Positions 44,659 to 57,490 are shown, counted from the first letter of the stretch. The stretch is DNA of 64,000 nt from Echinarachnius parma (GCA_037951105.1 JBAMJV010000852.1:62001-126000), one strand, 5' to 3'. The notes: generated by a model not told the origin, from the letters alone. Numbers and translations are program-made.

Positions 44659-44725
44659 CAACTACAGAGCAAACCAGGCTAAGCATACACAGAGCGAGTA
44701 GGTATGCTGGTCTTCCCCAAGCCAT
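44659..44725 (-). CDS. CTLD gene exon 1: start codon and signal peptide
   Basis: ATG at 44725-44723 opens MAWGRPAYLLALCMLSLVC, then SVV, and a split Gly codon at G|GTAAGTGC. It has a short positive N-region (Arg), a hydrophobic core of about 12 residues and small residues near a likely cleavage after VCS or VVG: a classic secretory signal. Phase 1 at the donor fits D2, A2 and D1 alike (all enter with two bases). The fold-back MITE at 44218-44637 ends only 21 bp into the intron. A TATA-like box lies about 65 bp upstream of the ATG. The start was chosen because it is the only ATG giving a signal peptide and a consensus donor. Confidence 0.8.
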
Positions 44726-44786
44726 GATTAAGTCATACCGACTATCAATCCGCCTCGGAAAAAAAGGTGTTAAAACAAGCAGGAAA

Positions 44787-44797
44787 CTATATATAAG
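44787..44797 (-). promoter_or_regulatory. Probable TATA box of the CTLD gene
   Basis: Minus-strand TTATATATAG is about 65 bp upstream of the ATG, which would put the start site near 44760 with a leader of about 35 nt. A second candidate, GGGGCTATATATGC, is at 44911-44924. Confidence 0.45.
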
Positions 44798-45029
44798 CTG
44801 ACGCTGTCTTGTATAGAATCGTTGACTTAAATTCTCTTTGATACTACAATTGCGGTGAAGCGAACTTCACTAACACTTGTAGAACTGTGGTGCTTCGCGA
44901 GAAAGTCTCCAGCATATATAGCCCCTTGAGTCCAAACTAAGAAACCCCGCATATTTTTTTCTATTTAATCCATCGATTCTCAATTTGCGATTCGTCCTAT
45001 ATAGCCTACTGATCTAACGCGCGGTCAAC

Positions 45030-45346
45030 CTCATGCCAAACATAGCAGGGGGGTGTCACTGCTGCCAGAGTGCAGCGATTTTTGCTCACCGGAAGAGCCT
45101 ACAACTGGTTGCATTATGGGCTGCTTGGGAACTACAGTTAACCAATCACAGAGTAGTTCAAACGCGTCGTCACGGGATCGAGGTCAATAAAACAAGTTCA
45201 TATGCATACGTCACAATGGCTCCCATTGTTCTCATAAGCGTGATGAAATCTAGGACAGTGCGCAGGAAAATAGGCGCGATAGTCTACGCACTGCATTAAT
45301 AAATTTCATTTCATTTCATTTCATTTCATTTCATTTCATTTCAGCA
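45030..45346 (+). mobile_element. Probable retroposon 3' end with (ATTTC)n tail
   Basis: TTAATAAATTTCATTTCATTTC: a polyadenylation-like motif followed by nine ATTTC pentamers (about 45302-45346), typical of non-LTR or SINE tails. The body upstream is not recognised. Confidence 0.45.
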
Positions 45347-46850
45347 TGATGATTGGTCAAGTATTTCTAGGTCACTACGCGATGACGTAGAGAAGTAGGC
45401 TACGGGAGCTTCAAAAATCGGTTCACTCCGCCATGTTGCCCATGTACAAAGCTAATCTATGGGACACGTGACTTGCGCGCGTTAAGTGAGCCTTCTAGTT
45501 ATAAACGAGTTGGTTTGAAACGGGTTGGTTTGTTTATTCATACTTCTATGAAACATAGCCGGTTAATACGCAGGTTGCACACCGACGTCACACTCAGCGT
45601 CACTCACAATATGACAGTATATCTGAAAATAGAACTGTTTAATTAATTTTCTTTAAATCAATATTATAATCCCATCACTATCAAAGGTGCAATAATGATA
45701 TCCTTCACCACTCTTCAGAGCGTATATTAATTAGCTCCAATTTTCTTTGCTCATTATTCTTCATTAAAAAAACATGGAATATAAATATTTTTGCTTCTCA
45801 CACTATTATATTGTAATAAATTATTACGTGTCTACGGTCAACTTCATAACAACTGTCAGTATTCCCCTTTACAATAATCAGTCAGCATAAATTGTTTCCG
45901 TTATAACTATTTAACCCGTCGAGTCTACGATTGACTTTTTTTTCTGATTGTTCTATTAAAACACGATTCTAACGTGTCTAACAAGACAATTAGCGAGTTT
46001 GCCGATGTCCTGAATTTCAGCGATACCACACAATACGTGACGTGTTACCATGCCAATCAGTCCGGAAGGTACGAGGCCAGCATCGAAATATCGACGTTTC
46101 AAAAAGTGTTTAATTAATCTCCCTGCTATTCTTTCGATACCCATTCTTATATTGAATCAATTTCATTACGCTTTTCGACCATGATCATCATATTAAACCT
46201 AAAACAAGTCCGTGGGGGCCAAAATGCCGGCAACGGGTGAAAATGTCGCCCCGTATGATTCTTTTTCGTTTTTCAAGTCTTGCGCTTCTTTGAAAACCAA
46301 GGTTAAAGGAGAAGTTTCCCCATCTTCAATTTACTTCTGATTATGTTCTAAGTTCTCAGAGGTCGTATCATCTTACAGCTTCAGGATGCATTCATGGAAA
46401 GGGCCATGACAATGCAACACGCATCCTTTTAAAGTCAGAATGACATTTATCTAAGTTTACGTTAGAAAGTGCACTATATTTTAACACGAGGGACACCTTC
46501 GGGCAAATCATGATTTAGGTGGTTTACTTTTCTCCCTGCAAAAGGGAAGTATATTACATTTTCCAGGTTGTCGAAAACTTACATAATTGAAAATGATGGG
46601 AAAATGACAATTGATCTTCATAGGCAACATACATTCTGAAGTTAAACACATAATAATAATAATCTAGTTATAAAGTTCCTCCAAAGAAAGGGTATCGTCT
46701 TTTCTTCTGTATGGGCACCACCAGCAAAAGGGATATTCATCGGCAATATAATGCACCGTTTAGGGGGGAAATATGAATGATTTAGTTTCTACCCAGAACA
46801 AATTCTGCATTGGGGGCATTGAGAAGAATTTCCATTCAAATGACATATCA
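45347..46850. other. Upstream flank, no gene recognised
   Basis: No convincing coding sequence on either strand. Confidence 0.5.
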
Positions 46851-46907
46851 AATAAGTAATCCGTAGGTTTTGAGGATTTTGACAATGTTACTAGATCCCT
46901 TTAAAGA
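46850..46907. mobile_element. Right end of an ACTAGATCCCT MITE
   Basis: GAGGATTTTGACAATGTTAC TAGATCCCTTTAA matches the terminus of the family at 23773-24157. A possible left end (TTAAAGGAGAAGTTTCC) is at 46303. Confidence 0.45.
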
Positions 46908-47975
46908 GGGAAATATCATGCAATTTATATAAGTTGCATCTTCCGGAAATTTCTTTTAAACTCTCATCGCTTGGTGGTTCAAAAAGCGAGGGGCCGCGTC
47001 ACGACGTCCTTGCACTGACGTAACATAAGTCCTTGTGGACATGATAAAACAAGTAAAGTGTAACAAAACAAAAATCGAAATTGTCACCCAAAAAAGGCTG
47101 AAATTCTTTTTATAAACATTCTCAGCGTGAAATCCTATCCATGCAGAGGTAAAAGGGAAGCAGGAAAGAAAACGTGATATTATTTTATGATAATAATAAG
47201 CGACCTACATCTACCCTAACGATCTGAACAAAATATATGTTTCAAATTGAATTTATTACTTGAGCGTATCGATTTAAAAGAATAAAAGTATCAGGCAATC
47301 ATAATTAATGACACGCGTAATATGCTGAAATTGTCGAGCCAAACAGCAGATCGATATGATCGATATGATACGATAGTAGATACCTATTGCTAAAATGCAT
47401 AATTATTAAACATCCATCTCTTAGAGCTTTACTGTGACCTTGGACACAGGATACATATGATAGTGTCGTTCCATTAAGTGTTCATTCAACTCCCTTACGA
47501 GCATTTCATCCATGCAGACAGACAAAAGTAACATAGGCCTAAAAAGGTGCATACAGTGGCATTATTTTGTAACGCGCTTCAAGCCTACCACCCCATTTAC
47601 TATAAACCTCGATAGAGGGCAACATGTGAGGGTAAAGGTCCTTGCTAAGCAGACACACAGTTGTGCATCGAACCTATTAGCTCGCACTTAAAGGCGGAAA
47701 CCTTTGTAGGCCTACCAATATACCGCGACAGTCACTGTATCCTTTATTACCATGCCAATGTTGCCATGTCAACGGTACCAAACAATCTACTTTAATTAAT
47801 CGTGGAATCATTAACCGTGATGCGAATAAGATTATGTATGATTCAGAGAACAATTGGACAAACAACATCAATATTTATTGGAAATCAGAATACTGTGAAG
47901 GACATGAAGGAAAATATGATCAGATGGACCAAGCTTATATGGAAGGCAAATTTGGACAAAATAATATTAGTACAT
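46908..47975. other. No gene recognised
   Basis: AT-rich flank without identified features. Confidence 0.5.
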
Positions 47976-48143
47976 TTCAGTTCAGTTCAGTTTATTTTAC
48001 CAATATAAAAGAATAATACATACAACATTCTAACAATATGAAAAATACATTTCATTTACAGTTTTGCATGGCAGATTGCATGTACAAATAAAAAAGCTAT
48101 TACTTTAAGAGGGGTTGCAACCAAAAAGGAATCGGGTCCTTAT
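47976..48143 (-). mobile_element. 3' end of a minus-strand retroposon, (CTGAA)n tail; copy of 57530-57629
   Basis: On the minus strand AAATAAACTGAACTGAACTG ends the element. Inside, CATTTCATTTACAGTTTTGC ... CAACCAAAAAGGAATCGGGT is repeated at 57535-57628. Confidence 0.6.
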
Positions 48144-48396
48144 CATGCGGTCGACCCATTGATATAAAACATAACGTTGTACATACAATTAAGATTTATA
48201 TGAATATAATGAAATTCAACATTCTAATTCCAAATGATTAACAAAAACAAAAGAACGCCTAACAAACAGAGAGAAAACGTTTACATAATAAGCATATAAT
48301 ATTCGTCAAGTTAATAAATGTTTTCCCGGCCAATTTCGTAATTTTTCATACGTACATTATGTATATACAATACCATACCTACAAGGCTACATGCAT

Positions 48397-48434
<38 letters not shown>

Positions 48435-49009
48435 CCATACTTGAAATGAATAAACATCATCTTCAGACGTATGAATAAAATAAGCTTGCTTCTCAGATGT
48501 CAGATTATTTCTTTTTTTCACCAATGTTCAATGGAAAATGCTCGTTCATCCGTTGTTCAGTTCACGGGCAAGACATCTGGGCAGGTATAGACCTGGGAGT
48601 GGCGATACCACTGCCCGCACTTTTCCTATGTGATGGCATCAAGGTTTCTCCTCCTTTCCTACTGCACCAGGTCGCACCTCCACTGATGTAGGTTGACCCC
48701 TGCTTCCCGCGCTGCTCCTCGGTCGCCGTCAGTCTCCTGCCAGTCGGTACCCCCCCCCCCCCCCCCCTCCCCGCATCCAGTTCAAGTTCCTGCCGCCAGA
48801 TTCCCCTTTCCTGAACCCAACGGAAATGGCGCACTGCTTTCAATGCTGCGGTCAAGAGGGAGGGGGGGGGGGGGGGGGGGGTGGGGGGTGTCCGTCGCCC
48901 AAAAATGTCGAGGCCGAGGCCAAGACCACTGTTGTTTAATCATGGGGAGGGGGGGTCCAAGACCATTGGTTTAGATTGTCGAGACTGATAAAAAGTGGAC
49001 TCACCTTTC

Positions 49010-49055
<46 letters not shown>

Positions 49056-50205
49056 GGGGGGGAGGTGCGTATGCACTCAACGCACCCCCCCCCCCCCCCC
49101 CTGGCTACGGGCCTGTATCGCATGATTAAATAAGTGCCTATAAGAGCAACGAACCCGAACAAATCATTGTTTGCACTATAGATGAACAATCTCTAAATGT
49201 TTGAGAATAAGAAAATTATTGCTCTTTGGAAATAGCCATTTATTTCTACGAGTGACTCAAATTGGCAACGCACTCTAGCAAAGTTGTGCACAACTCCCCA
49301 TACGATTATGTAGAATTTCATTATTTTTTTTTCTTCATTTTTCTAGAAATATATGTTTACCCTTTGTTTGAGATCTACCGATATTTATTTTAGAATACAT
49401 TTGTACACAACATATTATCACGAGTTTTTGGAATGGAATGTGTGACTATAAGGAAAAACAGAGATTAGAAGGAAAACGTGTGCACAAAACGTATGGGGAA
49501 TTGTCCACAAACTTATCAGAGTCGGTGCTTATCCACTTTCAGTCCCCTATCATGTCTTTAGAAATAAATCGTCCATAGTCTTTTTGTTTATTGCCTGATC
49601 ATGCTCTAACTTTCAGGGATTATTTCTACCAATCTCTTAGAATATGAACTCAACAATTTGCTTGGGTCCATTCTCCTTTAAATTTAGCCTAGGGTTAATC
49701 GAGTCGTTTCATATAAGTCACAATAATTTCGTCATATTTTTAGCAGGCGGGTTAAATTCAACCTGATTATTGGTCGTGAGAGAAATTCATTTCCCCCTTC
49801 ACCAACCCTGGAACCATATTCACTATTATCAAATAAGCAATATTATATAAGAACGATTTGTTTCTTTTAAAGTTAGCATCATTAATAAAAAAAAATTAAA
49901 ATACCACATGATTTGAGCAATGTAACGCATACTTATGGTTTCATAGTACAAATAAGCTGTTTATCATGTTTATTGTTGGATTCTGTTGTTTGCAAAATAA
50001 TGTGTTCATCTCTTTTAAAGGGAACCACCACCCAAAAATAATATTCTTATAAATGAAAGGTAATTGTTTTGGTAGTCCACTCTACCTACAAAATCAGAAA
50101 AATTGGCTTCCAGATAAAAATGTAATAATTAGAAAACTAATCACCTTACTAGCGTAAGTGTTCATGGGTCTGCATACGAAGATTCCGGCTATATTATAGG
50201 ATGTG
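48397..50205. repeat. 1.8-kb dispersed block, copy 1
   Basis: From a CA run and TACTTGAAATGAATAAACAT to ACGAAGATTCCGGCTATATT. It matches 59630-61455 over its whole length at about 90% or more by eye. Includes G/C runs at 48750-48768, 48860-48882, 49055-49063 and 49085-49101, a T run (49012-49054), and CCGAGGCCAAGACCACTG. No coding sequence. Confidence 0.88.
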
Positions 50206-50455
50206 TACGTGTCTTCGAGGCTCTATTGTCGCCGAACGTATATCGCGTGAATAGAGTTGGCGCTCTCGCAGACAATTGGCGCATGCGAAACCGGAACCAT
50301 CAGACCCTAATGGTTCCGTAAGTGTTGGTGATTAATTGTAATGTTTATGAATTACACAACTCTTTAAAAAGTGTTGTACATCTATTTGATATCAAACACT
50401 GATACCAAAACATATATGACTGTGTTGTCCTGTGCGTGGTGGTCAGATTTTCGAG
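50206..50455 (+). repeat. Dispersed ~250-bp repeat, copy 2
   Basis: GTACGTGTCTTCGAGGCTCT to GTTGTCCTGTGCGTGGTGG, matching 10975-11230 (inverted) and 63618-63736. Confidence 0.75.
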
Positions 50456-50895
50456 ACCATGACATTCTAATGTACTACCAGCAAAGGACTAACTAGTGAC
50501 TGTTCTTAATGCGACCTCGTTTCTTGGTTAACTCTGCTAACATACTCACCGTAAATAATGTATTCAAGGATTTATATTCTTAATTAAAAAACCTAAAATT
50601 AGCGTGTCATAATAATTATGTAGAATGATAAGAAAAATAATATGTTGCCGCATCACACTAATCGATTGATTATATTGAGGATTATTCGTCGAGTTGTTCA
50701 TTATGCGCGATCATCCACGTATATTGATTGCGTCTAGTCCTCAAAATGGACGGTTCATAAAAAAGAAGGACAAAATATTTCTCACACGTACCGAATTACG
50801 TCATCAGAAACTTCCACAATGAAAGAAAACGTTTAATTGGCGATATTTTGTATACTTACATATATATAAAGGGAATCAGACGTTATTTAAATTAT
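50456..50895. other. No feature recognised
   Basis: AT-rich flank. Confidence 0.5.
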
Positions 50896-50898
50896 CAG

Positions 50899-51290
50899 GC
50901 CCGTACGTAGCCGGGGGGGGGTGGGGGGGGGGGGGGGGGGAACTATGAAAACATAAGTATGCGTTACATTGTTCAAATCATGCGGTGTTTTTATTAATAA
51001 TGCCAACTTTAAAACCACAAATAACAAATGAAAATAAAAAATGTAAATACATAAATAAATGAAATAATAAATAAATGAAGGTCCACTTTTCATCAGACTC
51101 GGTCATCGGTAACCATGCTAACATTGTTCGCGGTCATGATATGTATTGGGGGATCACCCCCCCCCCCCCCCCCCTGGTTGCATGACTAAACCAGTGGTCT
51201 CGGTCTCAGCATGTAATGATTGATCTTGGCTATGATCACCCCCCCCCCCCCCCCCCCCCTTGAAAAATCCTGTCTACGGGCCTGATTATG
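50899..51290. repeat. G/C-tract elements
   Basis: CAGGCCCGTACGTAGCCGGG plus an oligo-G run (50913-50940), and GGTCTCGGTCTCAG with oligo-C runs (51158-51175, 51238-51259) ending TTGAAAAATCCTGTCTACGG GCCTG. Opposed CAGGCCCGTA-like ends at 50899 and 51285 suggest one 390-bp element. Confidence 0.6.
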
Positions 51291-51769
51291 ATACATGTAC
51301 AAAATTGCTCTGAAATTGACGAGGGAAAAAGCATGGACAAAAGGTAAAATACTCTAGGCCTACTAACTTTATCTGAATCGACCAAACTCACTCGCTGGTT
51401 GGTTTCCTCTTAATAATATAAGTATGAATCCATTTGTTCTACTTTGTTATTGAGATATTTATAATTTTAATTTAAACAAATTCTAGCCTGCATTTGCCGT
51501 GTACAACTGAATGACCGAAGAATCGATTAAGTATTGAAATTTTCTTTAAACTTCCGATGTATTCCTTAGTTCTTTCTTTCTTTTGAGATTGTTATGTTGT
51601 GGCATGCACGGCTTTCTTGGGAATAAGTTCAACATAGTTGTATTCTGACAATGAAAGTGGCCGAAATGTAGTCAATTGAAGGGAGGATAATATGGGTGTC
51701 ATGGGTGTCATATATGCATACTCATCTAGCTACTGGAAACTTTTCAGATGATTTGTAAATAGCGGACAC

Positions 51770-52243
51770 TAATAAGTAAGCAATGATTTTCGCTTACTAG
51801 TTGGCCATAATATGACATTCATATACTTAACATTGAATTATCACACATCACTAAGTGGACATATTAGATCACAGAAATGTACATTTTATTACATCTACTA
51901 GTCCCTTCAAATGGATCTATTAACTACGTGACATGTACAATAACTAGCAAATTGTTGATAAAATGTGTGTGTTTTTATATGTCCACTGAGTAATGTACGC
52001 ACATGTCACGTTAAATGGATGTTGCATGGCCGAGTAATGAGCGAAAATTCACATTGATATTCGCTAACTCATTGCACTGACTTTGTATAAAGTTATAATT
52101 TTCCAGTGGATAATTATGAATCTGAACACTTCGGTCATAAACATCTTTTTAAACATAAGGGAAATTTGAAAAACCGAAACCAGTTTTAACTATTAGAGTT
52201 CTTAGTAAGTTTTGTGAATTTGGACAATATTACTCGATCCCTT
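51770..52243. mobile_element. Two partial ACTAGATCCCT-family MITEs
   Basis: ACTAGTCCCTTCAA at 51898-51911 ends the first, and ATATTACTCGATCCCTTTAA at 52225-52244 ends the second. Interiors share GAGTAATGAGCGAAAATTCA with 24010-24030. Confidence 0.5.
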
Positions 52244-52244
52244 T

Positions 52245-52965
52245 AAAGTAATATATTAAAAATTCAAAACTATCACTTGGAGCTTTCACACGTAATTACA
52301 AATGAATTGTTGTTTGGGTAATGGTAACAGAAAAATGGAATAGTGTTAGATCTGACAAAGCTTTCTAAATTTTGTATGCGTTGACAAACTTGACAACGTT
52401 CTTTTTACATAAAGCTGCATTTAAAATTAATCTAACAAGGCTATTGGTAGGTATGATTGAAGTCTGAAATTTAACTTTGGACAAATCTAACTTAATTGAT
52501 GATCACTTTTAAGGACACAACTGTTTCTATTGTTTCAAATGAACATAAGCAAAAACATAAACAATAAACATTTAAAAGCAACCGTGTTGTTCTCATCTCG
52601 TAATGGTGTGAATATTTATACCTGTGCTAACAATTCTCTGTAGTGGTTGTTTACGAAGCATATGACAATTTGACATAAACTTTATAATATAGTTAGCATT
52701 TACAGGAGGACGTATGCCAGGAATAGTGAACATTTTACTCCAATAATAATCATGTGTTACTCCGAATACGAAGTGACACCACCGGGGAAATATTTGGTTA
52801 TATTTGGTTCTGATTTGTTTTCTCTACCCAACCTTATTTACATTCCTAATCCAGTTACAATGTTCAATAAAGGTTTCATTATATCTTTCTTATGGCATTG
52901 TGAATGTTTTAGTTAACATATAATGTTAAATTTAAGGGAAAATTGGTTTATAATGAAGGAGTGCA
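52245..52965. other. No feature recognised
   Basis: AT-rich flank. Confidence 0.5.
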
Positions 52966-52966
52966 A

Positions 52967-53390
52967 ATGGCAATTCACACGGCGTAACACCCGTAACGAA
53001 AATGTAACACCCGTAACGCACCTTCAAGACATGATCATTAAACAATTGGTGCTTTAAGATAAAAAAAAAACAAATATGGACTATATTCACTGTCCATACT
53101 CTATCTTTTAAAGTAAAAGAAAACATCATTGTCCTTTAAACTTCACAGACTTTTTGACATTAAGGTGGTTAGCAGAAAAATTGTACTCTGTGTGCCGTAA
53201 CACCCTTAACGGTAAAATACAAGCTGATATTTAAAAGTTGAATACAAACTTTTGCTGCTTTTTGTGGGTCCTGATACACCATTTGGACAGATTCAATTTC
53301 TGTGAACACTCATTTTGTTTTTCCTAGGGGAGGGTTTAAACTGCTAAAGTTGGCACTGAAACGTAACACCCGTAACGTGGAATTGCCCAT
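52967..53390. mobile_element. TIR element with GTAACACCCGTAACG repeats
   Basis: ATGGCAATTCACACG at the left and, inverted, ATGGGCAATTCCACG at the right. GTAACACCCGTAACG or a variant occurs four times (52985, 53006, 53194, 53362). Confidence 0.6.
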
Positions 53391-54320
53391 ATATCCATAA
53401 CAAATAGCCCAAGCCCAAACTCATAGGCATGCTTTCATTTCATACTGTCTTTTTATGACATTTCACACCGCGATTCTGAAAATATTCGGCAATCGAACAA
53501 GCCTCGATGGGAGTAGCTCAAGTTAGAATAATCATCAACTTCTAAAGGCTTTTCTGGTTTAATATTGTACTGGTCTTTCTCTCGTCCAGTCTTTGCTTGT
53601 TTTTTAATTTGTTACATTGTCTTTCCCTTTTTGCCCCTTTCTTATCTTATAATAATGTTGATTCCTTTTAGATTTTTACTTTCTATTTAATCTTCCTTCA
53701 TAATTGTCTTCTTACATGTCAAAATATCAAAATTTCAAATGTAAAAGGCAAAATTGTAAACAGTAAACAGGACAAAAAAATCAAACAGTAGACAATTATG
53801 TAACAGACCTGAATTAAGAAGTTGTACAGAAGTGCCTTCGTGAAGGGAAATAGAACTTTCTATGTGTAAATTTCTTTAAATTCTTATAAAGAAATAAACA
53901 GACATAGACACAGAGTACATGTATTTGCTTAATTTTATTTGAAGTTTATTTCATTTATCTCCCAAACAAGCAAATTTAGATAAATGTTCTAAGTTCATGA
54001 CTTACATAAATTCAACATACATGTAAGCGTAAACATAAAGGAAGAGATCGAGAAAGCCAAAGGCTTCTATACAAATGTCCTAGAAAAAAATGACAAATTG
54101 TGTAATGTTTTTCTTTGTTTTTTCGGGCCAGTAAAATTTGAAAATTGAAGAATCTACTGGCCCAAAAGGGCCAGTAAAACACAATGTGAGTGTAGAACCC
54201 TGAATTAGTGCATATGTGACACACATATAGGGTTAATCACTTGATTGAGTGATAGATCAATTGCATTTGGTAAAGAAAAGGAATAAATGTAAAATTAAAT
54301 TAATACAAAACAAAAAAGAG
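53391..54320. other. No gene recognised
   Basis: Contains a short GGGCCAGTAAAATTTGAAAA / ACTGGCCC inverted pair near 54125-54172. Otherwise unremarkable. Confidence 0.5.
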
Positions 54321-54365
54321 TTGGACTCGGACTCGGATGGTATGGACTCGGACTCGGATTCGGAT
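54321..54365. repeat. (GGACTC)n array, 3' side of the L2 insertion
   Basis: GGACTCGGACTCGGATGG and further hexamers, directly abutting the L2 tail. Confidence 0.9.
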
Positions 54366-57348
54366 AATAATAATAATAATAAACCATTTTTATATAGCGC
54401 ATAATCACAAAAAATAAATTTAAGTCTCTAAGCGCTTTAGAGGATTGAAAATATAAAAATAGAATAACAGACAGGGAGCGAAGAAAAGACAAGGTGAAAT
54501 GAAAAATGACAAAACTTTGACATACAGTGATTTACAAATTAAACAAATACGTTTTCAAAAGACTCTTAAAATCATTTACTGTGTCAACATGCTTGAGATG
54601 GCTCGGTAATTTATTCCATAACTCTGCGGCTGCCAGTTGGAAAGATCTTGCACCGTAAAAATTTGTTGATATTATGGGGGTGACTAAAAGAGATTTTGAC
54701 TGAGAGCGAAGGTTTCTTGCTGGACAATATTTTATTATCAACTGTTGTAAATAAGCAGGGCCTAATTCTTGCAAGCACATAAAAACCAATATTAAAATCT
54801 TAAAATCAATTCGCTGCTTAACCGGGAGCCAATGCAATTGTCGTAAGACTGGACTTAAATGCTCATTGAGTCGAGTGCGAGTAACCAACCTAGCCGCAGA
54901 GTTTTGTATTCGTTGCAACTTTTGAATCTCATTGTTAGGCAGACCATACAAAATACCATTACAAAAATCAAGCCGAGACATAACGTGGGCATGAACAAGC
55001 ATCTCTGTCGACTTTTTAGAAAGAAAGGGACGAATTGTTCCAATCTTGTGCAAGGCAAATGAAGCAGCTTTGCATATTTGATTTACATGAGTTGACAGTG
55101 TCAGATGCTTGTCCAGTCTCACACCAAGGTTTCTAGCAGAGTCAACAGTTTGCTTCGAAGTACTACCAAATTAAATACTATCGATCCTACCACACTGCCT
55201 AAATTTACTAGTAAAGTGAAGAACTTCAGTCTTATCTTCATTTAGTTTAAGACCATTATGCGCTGACCAATTCTTAATGTCAGCCATACAAGTCTGGAGT
55301 TGCTCGATTGCTTCAGTCTGATGACCCTTTTCTACCAAAATATAAACTTGTGTATCATCAGCATACATCATACCATTTAATTTATGTTTGCAAATAATAT
55401 CATGCAACGGGGCAACATAAAGGCTAAAAGCAATCGGGCCAAAAACCGACCCTTGCGGGACCCCGAGTGAAGATAACTTAACATCTGACTTGCAATTATC
55501 AATTACAACCGTGTGTGTCCTATTCTCAAAATATGATTTTATGAGTTCAAGAGCTGTACCACTAATACCATATCTATCATGCAAACGAGATAACAATGTT
55601 TCATCTGCAATCGTGTCAAATGCTGCTTTATAGTCAAGTAGAAGTAGAATTGCCTCTTCGCCTTTATCAAGGCACAGGAGGATATGATACTGTCTGTAGG
55701 CAGACTGAATCGTGTCATACAAGCTGTTGCCCTCAAGGTAACAAGTCAACTGATGAACCATGATCCTTTCAATTGTCTTGCCAAGAAATTTTAGATGTGA
55801 AATCGGTCTGTAATTTTTTAAGTCATCAGGATCAAGTCCAGTTCCCTTGATAATAGGTGAAATATGAGCCCCCTTGAGTGAATCAGGGAAGCGTCCACTT
55901 GTCAGCACCAAGTTAACTATCCTTGTGATGATTGGAGCCAGTTCATTAATGCAACTTTTTAGTAAATCAGTTGGGATTGGGTCCAATTCGCTAGTGGATG
56001 ATTTTGAGCGGGAAATAACTGTTTCAACCTGCAATGGAGATACATTTTGAAATTCATCAAAACGTAGATCAGTCCTCTGGAACATGACGTCATCGACTTC
56101 AGGACAAGATGAAGGATCAAGAGATGAAACAATGTCAGCAGTTTTGTTAGCAAAGAAGGTACTAAAGCGGTCAGCTAAAGAAGGCCCATCAACATCATTT
56201 TTTGGCAATGTTTTTTGAGATTTCTTACACATGTTATTGACTTTGTGAAAAAATTCTCTCGGACCACAGCCTTCTAGTTCCGTTGAGTAAAAGGCTCTTC
56301 TCGCTCGGATTAAGACTGAATTATAGACTGATGCCTCCTCTAGAAATATCTGATGATCAATTTCTAGCTTTGATTTCCGCCAACGTCTCTCAAGTCTTCG
56401 GAGTTTCCGTTTTGCACCACGACACTCATTAGTATACCAAGGCGACCCAGGTCTGGCAGTAATTGTCCTGATGGTAAGAGGAGCGTGATGATCAAGTATA
56501 CCTCGTAGTGTAGATTCATACTGTTCAATCAAGTCATCGGTGTCAAGTTCTGTGTGACGCATGCATAACTCTGAGCTTACAATATCCAATCGAAAAGTGT
56601 AAAGATCAATATCCTTTAACTTTCTAAACCTAATCTTAGTCCTTACAGGATCAGGTTTGTTGACTGAAAGTTTGCACAGAACTGCCGAATGGTCTGAAGG
56701 CAGATAACTGGTGCACGAGATCTGGGAGATGATGTCATCTGAAGCTCGAGTTATTATCAAATCCAGGGTGTGCCCTTTGAGATGAGTTGCAAAGTCTATG
56801 TGCTGAAGCAAATTGACTGATGATATCAGATCAGAGAAGGCAGCAGCATCACGGTCGTTAGGGTCATTGATATGGAAATTAAAATCTCCTGCAATGACAA
56901 GTTTGTTGGGCTCTGTTATAAGTTTCTCTAGGAGAATGGCAAATTCTTCGAAGAATTTTGGGGTCGTAGATGTACGATCTTTTTTCCTTTGAGGCCGGTA
57001 TACAACAACCAACCGAAGAGGTTTCTGATCCTTGCTTGAGATAAGGATGTCCATATACTCAAAAGAGTCAGGCTCACGTTGTTTTTGTTGTTGTACTACG
57101 GTGAAGTTCTTGTGAAGAAAAATGCCAATGCCCCCACCAGCTCTATCCTTCCGAGGTAAGTGTATGAGCTGGTGACTGGGTACGGATGAACTCACATCTG
57201 CCAAGCAACGGTTGTCCCTCGCATCACCAGTTAGCCAGGTTTCAGTTAGGGCTAGTATGTCAATGTGTTGAGCATTAACAAGATCGGATATCATGTGAGA
57301 TTCATTTTTGACCGATCTCGCATTCCATAATGCAAATGTCGAAAGAAC
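54366..57348 (-). mobile_element. L2-like non-LTR retrotransposon, nearly intact ORF2
   Basis: The ORF2 reading frame runs from 57348 to the stop near 54532, interrupted only by TAA at 55171-55173. It begins with an EEP endonuclease: LWNARSVKNESHM, ALTETWLTG, AGDFNFH and SDHSAVLC. RT follows with NYRPISHLKFLGKTIERIM, LLLDYKAAFDTIADE, GVPQGSVFGPIAFSLYVAPL and the catalytic MYADDTQVYI. After the TAA come NLGVRLDKHLTLSTHV, LRQLHWLPVKQRIDFKI and AELWNKLPSHLKH. The 3' end has AGCGCTTAGAGACTT, GCGCTATATAAAAATGG and (TTATTA)n, as in L2/CR1 elements. ORF1 is missing (5' truncated just before the endonuclease). It reverse-transcribes its own RNA at the target site if active; the stop makes that doubtful. 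Confidence 0.9.
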
Positions 57349-57490
57349 TGGACTCGGACTCGGTCTCGGACTCGTACAGTCTAGACTCGGACTCGGTCTC
57401 GGACTCGGACTCGGTCTCGGACTCGGATATTCTGGACTCGGACTCGGACTCGGACAGTCTGGACTCGGACTCGGATTGGGTGGACTCGGA
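57349..57490. repeat. (GGACTC)n array, 5' side of the L2 insertion
   Basis: About 22 hexamers with a few variants. Read in frame with the L2 ORF it adds a spurious Pro-Ser N-terminus. Confidence 0.9.

Noticed and set aside
45033-45299. 88-codon plus-strand frame upstream of the lectin gene
   Set aside because: It ends next to a retroposon-like (ATTTC)n tail and shows no known domain or splice context.
54295-54492. 65-codon minus-strand frame with Tyr and Pro-Ser runs
   Set aside because: It is the 3' UTR of the L2 element and the adjoining GGACTC repeat.
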